A stretch of 64,000 bases of DNA from Deinococcus cellulosilyticus NBRC 106333 = KACC 11606 (GCF_007990775.1 NZ_BJXB01000014.1:107391-171390); one strand, 5' to 3'; shown: positions 16,042 to 24,982, numbered from the stretch's first letter. The notes: generated from the sequence alone by a model not told the origin. Numbers and translations are program-made.

Positions 16042-16280
16042 TCATCTTTTGCTTGCGCGGAATCCGGCTTTCTGTGCCTTCTGGGGGGTGTTGAAGCAGC
16101 GCTCAGGATGGGTGCGGTTGTGGCAGGCTCCAGAAGGAAGATGCTTAATCTTCTCTCCTTTGCTGTTGATGGTTCTTTTGCTGGGGTGGTTTGAGGTACA
16201 GGCGGTTCTGGAGGCCAAAACAACCCCTGGGCCACAGCAGGGGTGCACAGGCAAAGTGCAAACAGCAGCAGATGCTTCAT
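16042..16280 (-). pseudogene. Sunset-domain protein with signal peptide, frameshifted
   Basis: The ATG at 16280 opens a signal peptide (MKHLLLFALCLCTPAVAQ) and a Pro-rich linker in one frame. The C-terminal part in another frame reads INSKGEKIKHLPSGACHNRT ... PERCF..AQKAGFRASKR, the pattern of the sunset domain (Ada zinc-binding-like, often C-terminal in nucleases or alone). The frames meet at a run of four A in GCAAAAGAACC near 16185; one more A would join them into one protein of about 79 residues. Either a one-base deletion has broken the gene or the run was misread. A programmed shift is less likely. Confidence 0.6.
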
Positions 16281-16337
16281 CTCCCATTCTCTCACGGATG
16301 CAACAGAGCCGCCCGGGTGCACTACACTGGAGAGACC

Positions 16338-16694
16338 ATGCAAAGCGTGATTCCAGCCTTACGCATCACCAATCCTGCAGCGAGCATCACCTTTTATGTG
16401 GATCATCTGGGTTTTCAGGTGGACTGGGAGCACCGTTTTGAAGTGGGATTTCCGGTCTTCATGCAGGTTCAGAAAGATGGGATGCTGCTGTATCTGACAG
16501 AGCATGCTGGAGACTGTGAGCCAGGAGGGCTGGTGCATTTCCTGATTCCTGATGTGGACGCATATTACAGAGGGTTGCTGTCCAGAAATGCACCCATCAC
16601 ATCAGCACCCCATGAAGGTATTCCCGGGGTTCGCAGCATGACCCTCACTGATCCGGATGGAAACCAGCTGAGGTTCCTGACCCGCAAAAGTTGA
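16338..16694 (+). CDS. VOC-superfamily protein (glyoxalase/bleomycin-resistance type)
   Basis: 118 residues. The two beta-alpha-beta-beta-beta halves of the VOC fold are visible: IPALRITNPAASITFYVDHL at the start, GFQVDWEHRF, and the closing GVRSMTLTDPDGNQLRFL, which is typical of bleomycin-resistance/glyoxalase members. The second half carries HFLIPDVDAYYRGL. Probably cytosolic and dimeric; the substrate is unknown. The ATG at 16338 follows GGAGAG; the longer frame from 16191 overlaps the minus-strand sunset gene and is rejected. Confidence 0.88.
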   Translation: MQSVIPALRITNPAASITFYVDHLGFQVDWEHRFEVGFPVFMQVQKDGMLLYLTEHAGDCEPGGLVHFLIPDVDAYYRGLLSRNAPITSAPHEGIPGVRSMTLTDPDGNQLRFLTRKS

Positions 16695-16706
16695 AACAGG
16701 GCTGTT

Positions 16707-17018
16707 TTATTCCAGCGTTGGGATGGTGTACCCGGCTCCGCGCATGTGCATCACGGCCTGGGTGATGACGGATTCCACCACCGTTTCAAGCTCTGCATCG
16801 GCCAGATGGTAGGCAATCACCTCGCCCTGAAAGATGGCCTGGAACTCCTCAGTGGTTCTGCGGCGTTCCGGTCCTGTGTAGTCCTGTTGTTCCACACGTC
16901 TGTTGGTGTTGTCTTTCCAGGCGAATTCCACATCCAGGCTTTCCAGATGGGCCACCTGCTCAAAGAAGAAGGGACTGAGCAGGCTGCGCCAGTTCTGTTT
17001 CTGCAGGTCGGTGATCAT
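16707..17018 (-). CDS. Conserved hypothetical protein (103 aa)
   Basis: Soluble, acidic 103-residue protein (MITDLQKQNWRSLLSPFFFE ...) without recognised motif. The middle contains a charged QDYTGPERRRTTEEFQ segment followed by a beta-like GEVIAYHLADAELETVV. A TAAAAT lies six bases before the ATG, the leaderless pattern, which supports both the gene and its start. It converges with the VOC gene, the stops being 13 bases apart. Confidence 0.65.
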   Translation of the reverse strand: MITDLQKQNWRSLLSPFFFEQVAHLESLDVEFAWKDNTNRRVEQQDYTGPERRRTTEEFQAIFQGEVIAYHLADAELETVVESVITQAVMHMRGAGYTIPTLE

Positions 17019-17024
17019 ACCTGA

Positions 17025-17030
17025 ATTTTA
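17025..17030 (-). promoter_or_regulatory. -10 box TAAAAT for a leaderless start
   Basis: On the minus strand TAAAAT precedes the ATG at 17018 by six bases, giving transcription starting at or next to the start codon. Confidence 0.55.
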
Positions 17031-17165
17031 CGGGTTTGCGGATGATCCTCATGAAAACCTGGGGAATTCCCCTGAAGAAACCCTCAGGAAGATGCCCTGG
17101 ATCTGTTTGCAGGAGGGCTGGCGTCCTAGAATGCAAACAACCCCAAGGACACCCAGGAGGACGGC

Positions 17166-17393
17166 ATGGGTCCCGCAGAACACACTCCAACGCTGGTTGA
17201 GCAGCAAAAACATCTGCTGACGCTTTCTCCTGCATCTCCTGAACTGCTGCTGTTGGGCATGGTGCTCCCTGTTGAAACCATTGTGGCCCTCAAGTCTGCA
17301 GGGATTCCTCTGCGCTGGCAACCTCTGGGGGCCTGTTATACCCTGAAGCGTTTTGAAGAGGCCGCAAGACATGTGCTTACGGCCTGTGGGTGA
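17166..17393 (+). CDS. Small hypothetical protein (75 aa)
   Basis: AGGAGG ends five bases before the ATG, one of the strongest ribosome-binding sites in the window, and TAGAAT lies about 33 bases upstream. The protein is mildly hydrophobic in its centre (PELLLLGMVLPVETIVALK), has two Cys near the C-terminus and no recognised domain. It converges with the MFS gene, whose stop is 13 bases away. Real translation is likely on the signals alone; the function is unknown. Confidence 0.5.
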   Translation: MGPAEHTPTLVEQQKHLLTLSPASPELLLLGMVLPVETIVALKSAGIPLRWQPLGACYTLKRFEEAARHVLTACG

Positions 17394-17405
17394 ATTCGGA
17401 GCGGT

Positions 17406-18647
17406 TCAGGTCTCTGAGGCTTCTGTCTGCACGAGGGTTTTGCTGCCCAGTTGCGTGCCCAGCGCAAGAGCACCCAGCAGCACCATCACCGCACCGGTCC
17501 AGTAGGGGGCAGAGTGACCCACCCTGGAATACAGTTGACCTGCGAGGCCTGGACTGACCACCTGACTGAGGGCATTGAGGGCCTGGCTGCCTCCCTGCAC
17601 CCGACCCTGGGCTGTGGGACCTGCAGCTTTGGAGGTCAGGCTGCCCAGCGAGGCACCAAACACCCCTTCGCCAATCGCAAAAGCTGTGATGCTGACGTAA
17701 ACCAGCCATCCACTGGGATACCAGGGAAGCAGGGCAATGCCCACCAGGCTCAGCAAACTGAGGGTGAGGCCGAGCAGCGCCACTCCACTTTCGCCCATCA
17801 GGCGGATCATCAGGCCCAGCAGCAGACCCTGCACCACAATGTCTGAGATGCCCACCATCACGAAGGCCAGACTGGTCTGGTCCGGTCCCCAGTGCAGGGT
17901 GTCTTTGACCAGCACTGCAAAGGTGGTCTGCATCATCACGAAAGGAATCATGAACAGCACTCCGGCAATCAACAGCATGCGAATGGAGGGAATCTGAAAG
18001 AGACCTGCGATCTGGGTGAAGGGATTGAGCTGTTTGAAGTGAATGTCCACCCTGTGTTCCTTTCTGTGGCTTTCTGGCAGAAAGAAAAATCCCCACAGCA
18101 CATTCAGGAAGGTGACTGCTGCTGCCAGATAAAAAGGGGCTTCCAGGCTGATGTGGGAGGCCAGACCCCCCACTGCAGGACCGATGATGAAGCCACTGCC
18201 AAACACTGCCCCCATGATGCCAAAGTATTTTCCACGTTCCTCTGGCTTTGTGACATCTGCAAGGTACCCGAAGATTGCACTGAAGTTGCCTGCAGTCAGA
18301 CCATCAATGATGCGGCCCAGGAACAGCACCCACAGGGCTCCACCCCAGCCAAAAATCAGGTAACCGATGGCGGACCCCAGCAGGGAGAGCAGCAACACTG
18401 GACGCCTGCCATAGCGATCCGAGAGGGCACCCAGCACCGGTGCAGCAAAAAACGAACACAGTGAATAGGAGATGGTCAGCCAGCCAATGGTGACGGCCAG
18501 CTGGTTCTGGTCGGTGATGTACCTGGAGACCAGAAAGGGAAGCACCGGGGCCACCAGGGTGAATCCCAGAGACCCCAGGAAGGCACTGATGAACAGAAAG
18601 AGCAGTGCATGACGGTGTCTGGGTGATGTGTGTTGAGGATCAGTCAT
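17406..18647 (-). CDS. MFS transporter, TetA-like drug exporter family
   Basis: 413 residues with twelve membrane helices. The loop between helices 2 and 3 carries motif A, GALSDRYGRRPVLL, of proton-driven exporters, and helix 5 has the motif C-like GAVFGSGFIIGPAVGG of DHA1/TetA antiporters. It should expel a hydrophobic or drug-like compound using the proton gradient across the inner membrane. It lies 84 bases downstream of an AraC-type regulator on the same strand, which may control it. The substrate cannot be inferred. Confidence 0.9.
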   Translation of the reverse strand: MTDPQHTSPRHRHALLFLFISAFLGSLGFTLVAPVLPFLVSRYITDQNQLAVTIGWLTISYSLCSFFAAPVLGALSDRYGRRPVLLLSLLGSAIGYLIFGWGGALWVLFLGRIIDGLTAGNFSAIFGYLADVTKPEERGKYFGIMGAVFGSGFIIGPAVGGLASHISLEAPFYLAAAVTFLNVLWGFFFLPESHRKEHRVDIHFKQLNPFTQIAGLFQIPSIRMLLIAGVLFMIPFVMMQTTFAVLVKDTLHWGPDQTSLAFVMVGISDIVVQGLLLGLMIRLMGESGVALLGLTLSLLSLVGIALLPWYPSGWLVYVSITAFAIGEGVFGASLGSLTSKAAGPTAQGRVQGGSQALNALSQVVSPGLAGQLYSRVGHSAPYWTGAVMVLLGALALGTQLGSKTLVQTEASET

Positions 18648-18731
18648 GCTGCCAATCTAGCAACACCCTCCGGGGCAACACTTGAAAAAAAACGACATCG
18701 GCAGAAAAGACAGATGCTTAAGTCATCCTGC

Positions 18732-19619
18732 TTACTGGAGCTGCGGGTCCATGTTTCGCAGACGGTTTCGCACATCTCTGGAGAACTGGGATGGGGTGAT
18801 GTGGGTGAGGCTGCGAAACTCCCGACAGAAATGTGCCTGGTCTGCATAACCCAGCTCGAAGGCAAGCTCGGTCAGGTTGATTTGCGGGTTGGCCCACAGC
18901 CGATTGTGGGCCTCCTCGAAACGGATGATTCTGGACAGCCATTTGGGGGTGATGCCCACCACCTCCTGAAACTGCCTTTCCAGATGGCGCACCGACACCC
19001 CCTGCTGGTCTGCAAGTTCACTGATTTTGAGCTGACCCCGCATCTGGTACAGGCTCAGTGCAGCCTGAATGCCTGCATGGTCATCAATCTCCCGCAGGGT
19101 CAATCTGCGCAGCAACCAGTCTTCAAGGGCTTCCAGAGCCCCGATGATGTCGTTGCGCTGGATCAGGTCAAGCACCAGCAGGGAAAGTTCCCTCAGGGCC
19201 ACATGAATGGGTTTGAAAAAGACATTCTGGATGTTTTCTCCGGGGTGCATCAGTTCCCTGGCTGCCCACGGAAAGAGCTCCACACCCACCACCCGCGTGA
19301 GGCCCCGCGAAATGAAACGCACAGGTTCCTTCTGAAAACCCAGCATGTACACCTGGGGCAGGGGCTCAAGGCGTGAGCCCGCATTCAGGTCGGGCAGGTA
19401 AGCTTCACCCTGGTAGAAACACAGACGCACCAGACGCTCTGGAAAGAAGCGGTGCTGCTCGGTCTGCTGGGTGTGCAGTTCTTCCATGCTCCAGTAACTT
19501 CTGACCCGATTTTCCAGCAGGGGATGGGGTGCATACTCCCTGTAATGGTCCGGGTACAGGGGCGTGTGCAAGTCTGCGTTGAAAGGCTGATTTTCGGGCA
19601 GGGTCAGGAGAGCAGGCAT
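18732..19619 (-). CDS. AraC-family transcriptional regulator
   Basis: 295 residues. The N-terminal about 170 residues resemble the DUF6597 ligand-binding region of AraC proteins (cupin-like, RVRSYWSMEE, FFPERLVRLCFY). The C-terminal double helix-turn-helix is clear: LKISELADQQGVSVRHLERQ for the first HTH and INLTELAFELGYADQAHFCR with FRSLTHITPSQFSR for the second, the AraC signature. It lies directly upstream of, and on the same strand as, the MFS exporter, its most probable target. Confidence 0.92.
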   Translation of the reverse strand: MPALLTLPENQPFNADLHTPLYPDHYREYAPHPLLENRVRSYWSMEELHTQQTEQHRFFPERLVRLCFYQGEAYLPDLNAGSRLEPLPQVYMLGFQKEPVRFISRGLTRVVGVELFPWAARELMHPGENIQNVFFKPIHVALRELSLLVLDLIQRNDIIGALEALEDWLLRRLTLREIDDHAGIQAALSLYQMRGQLKISELADQQGVSVRHLERQFQEVVGITPKWLSRIIRFEEAHNRLWANPQINLTELAFELGYADQAHFCREFRSLTHITPSQFSRDVRNRLRNMDPQLQ

Positions 19620-19735
19620 CGGTCAGGTCCTGAAGGCACCACAAAAAAGTTGCGGCATGAGGAGGGGTTGATGATCAACACTTCCAGCATAACGCAACTT
19701 TTTCAACTCAGGATGGAATTTGTGGGACCCCGCAC

Positions 19736-19864
19736 TCAGTGGTGTTTGATCTTGATGGGGCGAGAATGGGCGTGTTTCTGGGCCGCTTCCACTGCAAGTA
19801 AAACCAGATAGACGATGGCAGTACCAACGACTGGTGTGGCAAGGAGCAGAATCAGGCTTTCCAT
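19736..19864 (-). CDS. Small single-helix membrane protein (42 aa)
   Basis: Short ORF MESLILLLATPVVGTAIVYL... ending in a basic, His-rich tail (KHAHSRPIKIKHH). TATTGT five bases before the ATG fits a leaderless start; GAGG also lies just before it but too close to be a normal ribosome-binding site. Too short for most gene callers. No family recognised. The 280 bases between this gene and the P450 gene show nothing else I can support. Confidence 0.35.
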   Translation of the reverse strand: MESLILLLATPVVGTAIVYLVLLAVEAAQKHAHSRPIKIKHH

Positions 19865-20144
19865 ACCTCACAATAGAACCAACAGCTGAAGCCAGAAAGT
19901 CATAAACCTCGCACAGTTGCTTCACTTCCCACGAATCACTCATTGTTTCTTTTGGGACGGGGTGCGTTAGGTGTTTTTCAGCGCCTGCAGCTCAAATTCG
20001 TTGCGTAAAATGCTTCTCATAGATAACACGCACATGATGTGGAACATGCTCATTTTGCTCAAGAGAGTTCCTCTGTGGTGCTTTCAGGGATCTCCCTGAG
20101 GTCAGACTGCAGGGCTTCTCATGCAAGACAGGAAATAATGGGCC

Positions 20145-21326
20145 ATGACCCCTGCATTTGCTGAACGGCTGACCACGCCAGAGTTTCAGGAGAATCCCTA
20201 TCCGATTTACCGTGAATTTCGCGACCAGTCTCCTGCCCTCTGGTACGGTCACAGCGGAGCCACTGGAGGCATGTGGTTCATCACCCGCCATGAGGACGCC
20301 GAAATGGTGCTCAAAGACCAGCGTTTCACCAAGGACATCAGTCGGGTCACACCCACCCCGCGTATGATGGCCCACCACATGCTGGACGCCGATCCACCAG
20401 ACCACACCCGCCTGCGCGGACTGGTCAGTCAGGCTTTCACACCCAGGGTGGTGGCGGCCCTCGAACCCAAAATCCGCAGCATCACCGAAGAGCTCATTTC
20501 ACACACCAGAAAAGGGGAGAATTTCTCCCTGATTGAACACCTCGCGTTTCCCCTCCCCATCATTGTGATTGCGGAACTGCTCGGGGTTCCCGACCGGGAC
20601 CGCCACCTTTTCCGGGACTGGTCCTCCTCCCTGATTGATGGGGCAGACATCCTGACCTCTGGACCCGGCAGCAATCAGGAAGTGCAGATGGCCCTCGGGA
20701 GCATCTTCAGGTACTTCGATGAACTCATCAAGGTGCGCCGCCAGGACCTGCAAGACGACCTGATCAGCCTGATGATTGCCGCAGAGGACAGCGAAGGCAA
20801 ACTCACCCACGGAGAGATTCTGTCTTCCTGCTTCCTGCTCCTGCTGGCTGGACATGAAACCACCATCAACCTGATTGGCAATGGGTACCATGCCCTCCTG
20901 CAACACCCGGAACAGTTTGAACTGCTCAGAACCCATCCTGAACTGCTGTCCTCGGGTGTGGATGAGTTGCTGCGCTACGATGCCCCTGTGCAACGGGCCA
21001 CCTTCCGGGCGGCTCTCGAAGACATGGAAATTGCCGGAACCCTGATCCGCAAGAACCAGCAGGTGGCCGCTGTGATTGGATCGGCCAACCGGGACGAACG
21101 GGTGTTCCTCAACCCCGATGACCTCGATGTCACCCGCCTCCCCAACAAGCACCTGAGTTTCGGACGGGGCATCCACTTCTGCCTGGGCGCACCCCTGGCC
21201 AAGTTGGAAGCCCAGATTGCCTTCGAGTACCTGCTGCCTCTGGGACTCCCCCAGATCCGTCATGTGGAACGTCGGCCCAGCACCATGTTCCGGGGGTTCA
21301 GGGACCTGATCGTGTCCTGGTCCTGA
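20145..21326 (+). CDS. Cytochrome P450
   Basis: 393-residue soluble bacterial class P450. I-helix oxygen-binding motif AGHET near 234, ExxR in ELLRYDAPVQR near 272, and the heme loop FGRGIHFCLGAPLAKLEAQ with the thiolate Cys near 345. It needs an external ferredoxin and reductase; none is adjacent. Deinococcus uses a P450 of the CYP287 family to 2-hydroxylate carotenoids, and this window does hold other carotenoid genes, but the overall sequence here is generic and I do not claim that role. It ends before a strong bidirectional terminator. Confidence 0.95.
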   Translation: MTPAFAERLTTPEFQENPYPIYREFRDQSPALWYGHSGATGGMWFITRHEDAEMVLKDQRFTKDISRVTPTPRMMAHHMLDADPPDHTRLRGLVSQAFTPRVVAALEPKIRSITEELISHTRKGENFSLIEHLAFPLPIIVIAELLGVPDRDRHLFRDWSSSLIDGADILTSGPGSNQEVQMALGSIFRYFDELIKVRRQDLQDDLISLMIAAEDSEGKLTHGEILSSCFLLLLAGHETTINLIGNGYHALLQHPEQFELLRTHPELLSSGVDELLRYDAPVQRATFRAALEDMEIAGTLIRKNQQVAAVIGSANRDERVFLNPDDLDVTRLPNKHLSFGRGIHFCLGAPLAKLEAQIAFEYLLPLGLPQIRHVERRPSTMFRGFRDLIVSWS

Positions 21327-21335
21327 AGCCAGCAA

Positions 21336-21381
21336 CCTTCAGAAAAAAGGCCTCTGAACAGAGGCCTTTTTTCTGAAGGTG
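21336..21381. terminator. Bidirectional terminator between P450 and M15 peptidase
   Basis: Long perfect inverted repeat: ACCTTCAGAAAAAAGGCCTC / GAGGCCTTTTTTCTGAAGGT around a central TGAACA, with T runs in both directions. Serves the two convergent genes. Confidence 0.95.
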
Positions 21382-21385
21382 ATGT

Positions 21386-21835
21386 TCAGCTGCGGGTGAG
21401 GCCCAGCTTCTTGATGTATTTGTCCTGCAATTCTCCATCCCGGTACTGTTCTCCGGCCCCTTGCAATTGCAGGTGGGTCAACTCCTTCACGCCCACCTCC
21501 AGCCCATGCACACTGGGCGGAATGTAAGCATAGATGGTGCGCCACACCCGTGAATCCCAGACGGACTTGCGGGTTTTGCGGTTGAGGATGCCAATGTCAG
21601 CGGCCAAGCCATACTGGTGCATGCTGATGAGCCTGCTGCCATCAAAACTGGTGACCCATCTGGATGTGCTGTTCTGGGAAAACAGTTTCTTCTGCCTTTC
21701 CTTGCTCCTGCGGGTTTCCAGCACGCGAAATTCGTACTGTGGGAACTTCTGCTGGACAGCATGCAGCCAGCTTTCCAGATTCTGCCTGAACTCGGGATGG
21801 AGCGCTTCAAGACTGCTGACCTTCTGGGCTTTCAT
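21386..21835 (-). CDS. M15-type peptidase (L-alanyl-D-glutamate endopeptidase-like)
   Basis: 149 residues without signal peptide. The zinc-binding signature SMHQYGLAADIGI (SxHxxGxAxD) lies near 71-83 and the second metal His is probably in GVKELTHLQLQ. The fold and size match phage-endolysin-type VanY/CwlK peptidases that cut peptidoglycan cross-links. The lack of a secretion signal suggests either a phage-derived lysin or export by another route. There is no phage gene nearby. Confidence 0.75.
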   Translation of the reverse strand: MKAQKVSSLEALHPEFRQNLESWLHAVQQKFPQYEFRVLETRRSKERQKKLFSQNSTSRWVTSFDGSRLISMHQYGLAADIGILNRKTRKSVWDSRVWRTIYAYIPPSVHGLEVGVKELTHLQLQGAGEQYRDGELQDKYIKKLGLTRS

Positions 21836-21921
21836 GGTGTTCTCCTTCAGTCCAGCAAAGAGGATGTTCTTTTATTGTGCGGCATGGCGTGCAGCTTGAA
21901 AAGACGGGGACGTTACCAAAA

Positions 21922-21942
21922 GCCGAGGGCCAAGGGCTTTTC
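21922..21942 (+). repeat. Short heptad array (E4)
   Basis: Three units in register: GCCGAGG, GCCAAGG, GCTTTTC. No facing array is visible in the 150 bases downstream. It is a minimal member of the heptad family, in the gap between the M15 gene and the carboxyltransferase gene. Confidence 0.5.
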
Positions 21943-22096
21943 TGAGTGCTTCTGCTCTGGATTGATCGGGGTGTTTGCCAGTCTGCCTCTGTAAATGACA
22001 TCAACATTTCTGTCAACAAAGGGCGAGCCGACGGCCCGCCCCTGCATTTCCCCTGATGCCCTGAATCCAGAAATTGATCTTGCTCTCGGCCTGCTC

Positions 22097-23734
22097 TTAC
22101 ACCTGAAAAACCCCTGTCCTGAAGTCTCCTGTCGGACTGCTTGCGCAGGCTTCCAGTGTGCGAATCAGGCGTTCACGGGTGCTTTCCGGGAGGATGATCT
22201 CATCCACCCACAATCGGGCTGCAGCGTACCTGGGGTCCAGTTCCTGGTCGTATTTGGCCTTGACCTGCTCAAAAAGGGTGGCCAGGTCTTCATCGGTGGG
22301 TTCCTGGCCCTGGCGTTTCAGGGCCTGCAACTGGATGTCCAGCAGGGTTTTTGCAGCGGCGTTTCCGCTCATCACGGCGTATTTGGCACTGGGCCACGCA
22401 AAGATGAACCTTGGGCCGTAGGCTTTGCCGTTCATGGCGTAATTGCCTGCCCCGTAACTGCCTCCGGTGATCAGGGTGATTTTGGGCACCACAGTGTTGG
22501 ACACTGCATTGACCATCTTTGCCCCCTTGCGGATGATGCCCTCGTATTCGCTGTCTTTGCCAACCATGAACCCGGTCACGTCCGAGAGGAAAATCAGGGG
22601 GATGCCCATCTGGTTGACCTCCATGATGAAGCGTGCAGATTTGTCTGCACTGTCCCCGTAGATCACGCCTCCCACCTCGATGCGGGTCTGCAGGCCTGGA
22701 ACGTCGGATTTCAGTTTCTTGCGGATCACCTGACGGTCATTGGCAACAACACCCACCGGATAGCCGCCGAGCCAGCCCAGGGCACAGACGATGCTCTGGC
22801 CGTATTCGGGTTTGTATTCCTCGAAGTGGCTGTCGTCGAGCAGGGCACGCAGCACCTCCCGCACGTCATAGGTTTTGCTTCCGTCCAGGCTCACGATTTC
22901 CGTGAGGTCTTTTTGAAGCTGGGGTGCGGTGGGGGTGCGGCGTTTGAGGGCCCAGGGGGCGGTGTATTTCTGGGTCTGCATCTCGGCCAGGGAACGGATT
23001 CTGCGGATGGCTGCCAGATCGTCTTTTTCCTTGTAATCTACGGTTCCTGAGATCTCGGCGTGAACGGATGCACCTCCCAGACTTTCGGAGTCGATGTTCT
23101 GCCCGATGGCCGCTTTCACGAGGGCAGGCCCAGCAAGGTAAAGCCCTGAGCCTTCAGTCATGATCAGGGTGTCGCACATCACCGGAAGGTAGGCCCCTCC
23201 TGCGACGCAGTTTCCCATGATGGCAGCGATCTGGGGAATGCCCAGCGCACTCATGCGGGCATTCAGGTAAAAGACCCGCCCGAAATCGTCCTGATCGGGG
23301 AAGATTTCATCTTGCATGGGGAGGTACACGCCTGCGGAGTCCACCAGGTAGACCACAGGAATGTGGTTTTCCAGGGCGATGGTCTGGGCCCGGATGACTT
23401 TCTTGGCGGTGATGGGAAAGAAGGCTCCGGCTTTTACGGTGGCGTCATTGGCAATGATCATCCATGGACGACCCTGAATCTGCCCGATGCCTGCAACGGT
23501 TCCGCCTGAGGGGCATCCGCCCACATCCTGATACATTTCAAAGCCTGCAAGGGTCATCAGTTCATCAAAGGTGCTGCCCTCATCAATGAGGTGGGAGATG
23601 CGCTCTCTGGCGGTCAGTCGGTTTTTCTGGTGTTGCCGCTCAATGGCTTTTTTGCCCCCTCCCAGATGGGTTTGGGCCACTGTGGTCTGCAGTGTTTCCA
23701 GGGCGTCTGGCCAGCTCTTCGGTTGTGAACTCAT
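22097..23734 (-). CDS. Acyl-CoA carboxylase, carboxyltransferase (beta) subunit
   Basis: 545 residues with both crotonase-like halves. The N-terminal half has ARERISHLIDEGSTFDEL and the acyl-CoA site GNCVAGGAYLPVMCD; the C-terminal half has the carboxybiotin site GGSYGAGNYAMNGKAYGPRF. The sequence resembles methylcrotonyl-CoA or geranyl-CoA carboxylase beta chains more than propionyl-CoA ones, which suggests leucine or branched-chain breakdown. The biotin-carrying alpha subunit is not in the window. The gene is alone on its strand, bounded by repeats on both sides. Confidence 0.9.
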   Translation of the reverse strand: MSSQPKSWPDALETLQTTVAQTHLGGGKKAIERQHQKNRLTARERISHLIDEGSTFDELMTLAGFEMYQDVGGCPSGGTVAGIGQIQGRPWMIIANDATVKAGAFFPITAKKVIRAQTIALENHIPVVYLVDSAGVYLPMQDEIFPDQDDFGRVFYLNARMSALGIPQIAAIMGNCVAGGAYLPVMCDTLIMTEGSGLYLAGPALVKAAIGQNIDSESLGGASVHAEISGTVDYKEKDDLAAIRRIRSLAEMQTQKYTAPWALKRRTPTAPQLQKDLTEIVSLDGSKTYDVREVLRALLDDSHFEEYKPEYGQSIVCALGWLGGYPVGVVANDRQVIRKKLKSDVPGLQTRIEVGGVIYGDSADKSARFIMEVNQMGIPLIFLSDVTGFMVGKDSEYEGIIRKGAKMVNAVSNTVVPKITLITGGSYGAGNYAMNGKAYGPRFIFAWPSAKYAVMSGNAAAKTLLDIQLQALKRQGQEPTDEDLATLFEQVKAKYDQELDPRYAAARLWVDEIILPESTRERLIRTLEACASSPTGDFRTGVFQV

Positions 23735-23790
23735 GTTTAAAGTATGACAGATTTTATGTCTGTCGTGAATAAAACGTCATGCTTTAAAGC

Positions 23791-23965
23791 GGTCAGCCGT
23801 CAGCGAACAGCGTTCAGTATAGAGGTCTGGAAGGGTCAGGAGGTCAAGAACAAAAAAAGATTGACCATGCAGAAGCAGGCAAAGCTTTAAGGATGCTGTT
23901 TTAAAGAAACCAGAGCTTCACATCTGGTCTTTTGCTGATGGCTGACGGCTGAAAGCTGACGGCTC
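23791..23965. repeat. Heptad inverted-array repeat (E5), entering the HD-GYP gene
   Basis: The left arm has GGTCAGC, CGTCAGC, GAACAGC, GTTCAGT from 23791; the right arm has GCTGATG, GCTGACG, GCTGAAA, GCTGACG from 23935. The right arm lies inside the 3' end of the HD-GYP gene and encodes its last residues. Confidence 0.8.
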
Positions 23966-24982
23966 CCTCACCATCTGCAGAAAATGGTGGGCCACTTCAG
24001 GATCAAAGTGCGTTCCAACGCCCTGTTCAATGATCCCGAGGGCTTCCTCCTGTGGCATGGCCTTGCGGTAGGGGCGGTCACTGGTCAGGGCGTCATACAC
24101 ATCCACAATGGCGAAAATCCTTGCGTAGAGGGGAATCTCCTCACCTTTCAGACCATGCGGGTATCCCGTTCCGTCCCATTTTTCATGGTGAAAATAGGGA
24201 ATGTCGCGGGCCTGACCCAGAAAATGCACGTGTTCCAGCCAGCGTCGGGCGTAGACGGGGTGTTCCTGCATCAGTGCATATTCTTCCCGGGTCAGTTTGC
24301 CGGGTTTGAGCAGCACACTGTCTGGGACTGCCATTTTGCCAATGTCGTGCAGCAGGCCTCCCCAGTGGATCTCACGCAATTCGTGGTCCTGCATGCCCAT
24401 CACACGGCCCAGTTTGACGCTGAGGGCCGCCACACGGCGGGTGTGTTCGTGGGTTTCATCGTCCCGCAGGGCCATGGCCTCCGTCCAGCCTTCAACTGCT
24501 GCATCATGGGTGATCTGCAACTCTTCTTGCTGCTGTTTCAGGGTCTGGAGGGACCGGGTGAGCTCTGCATTGAGTTCCTCCAGACGGCGGGCCTGTTCCT
24601 GAAGGGCACGGTTGGCCTGGATGAGTTGCCTGGTGGCCTGGCGCACCAGGGTGTAGATCAACAGGGCAGAAAACATCACGAACAGGATGCCCTTGGCACT
24701 GCTGATGCGTTCAAGGAGGGACCCCGCGACAGGCTGTGTGTAGAGCAGACGGTCCGTGACCAGAATCCACGTCACCGACAGGGCCAGATAAATTCCTGCA
24801 ATCAGCAGTGCAGGGCGAAAAGCAGCCCCTGAGCGCTGGGTTTTCAGGTCTGTAGAGGCGTTCTGGGCAGGGGTGAGCATGGTGGTTTCGGAAGGTTCTG
24901 CTGGGGTCATGGGTGTCATCGCTCTGTCTGGATCAGGCATCGATGCTGCAAGGCCCTTGTGACCGGACCTGGGTTTCCCCAT
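23918..24982 (-). CDS. Membrane-anchored HD-GYP phosphodiesterase
   Basis: 354 residues. Two membrane helices (about 56-78 and 96-114) flank a short loop, then a coiled coil (115-158), then an HD-GYP domain with HD at 212-213 (LLHDIGK) and GYP at 273-275 (GTGYPHG). It should hydrolyse cyclic-di-GMP at the inner face of the membrane. The last residues, EPSAFSRQPSAKDQM, are translated from heptad repeat E5 and are not part of the fold, so the original stop codon was lost or moved when the repeat arrived. The first 50 residues are disordered; a later Met (22 or 25) could also be the start. Confidence 0.9.
   Translation of the reverse strand: MGKPRSGHKGLAASMPDPDRAMTPMTPAEPSETTMLTPAQNASTDLKTQRSGAAFRPALLIAGIYLALSVTWILVTDRLLYTQPVAGSLLERISSAKGILFVMFSALLIYTLVRQATRQLIQANRALQEQARRLEELNAELTRSLQTLKQQQEELQITHDAAVEGWTEAMALRDDETHEHTRRVAALSVKLGRVMGMQDHELREIHWGGLLHDIGKMAVPDSVLLKPGKLTREEYALMQEHPVYARRWLEHVHFLGQARDIPYFHHEKWDGTGYPHGLKGEEIPLYARIFAIVDVYDALTSDRPYRKAMPQEEALGIIEQGVGTHFDPEVAHHFLQMVREPSAFSRQPSAKDQM

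Noticed and set aside
19623..19943. 106-codon minus-strand ORF
   Set aside because: Cys/His-rich shadow composition, no start signals; the smaller 42-codon ORF in another frame is the better candidate.
21386..21835. Prophage remnant around the M15 peptidase
   Set aside because: No integrase, structural or holin genes nearby, and no attachment-site repeats at tRNA genes; a lone lysin-like gene is not enough.
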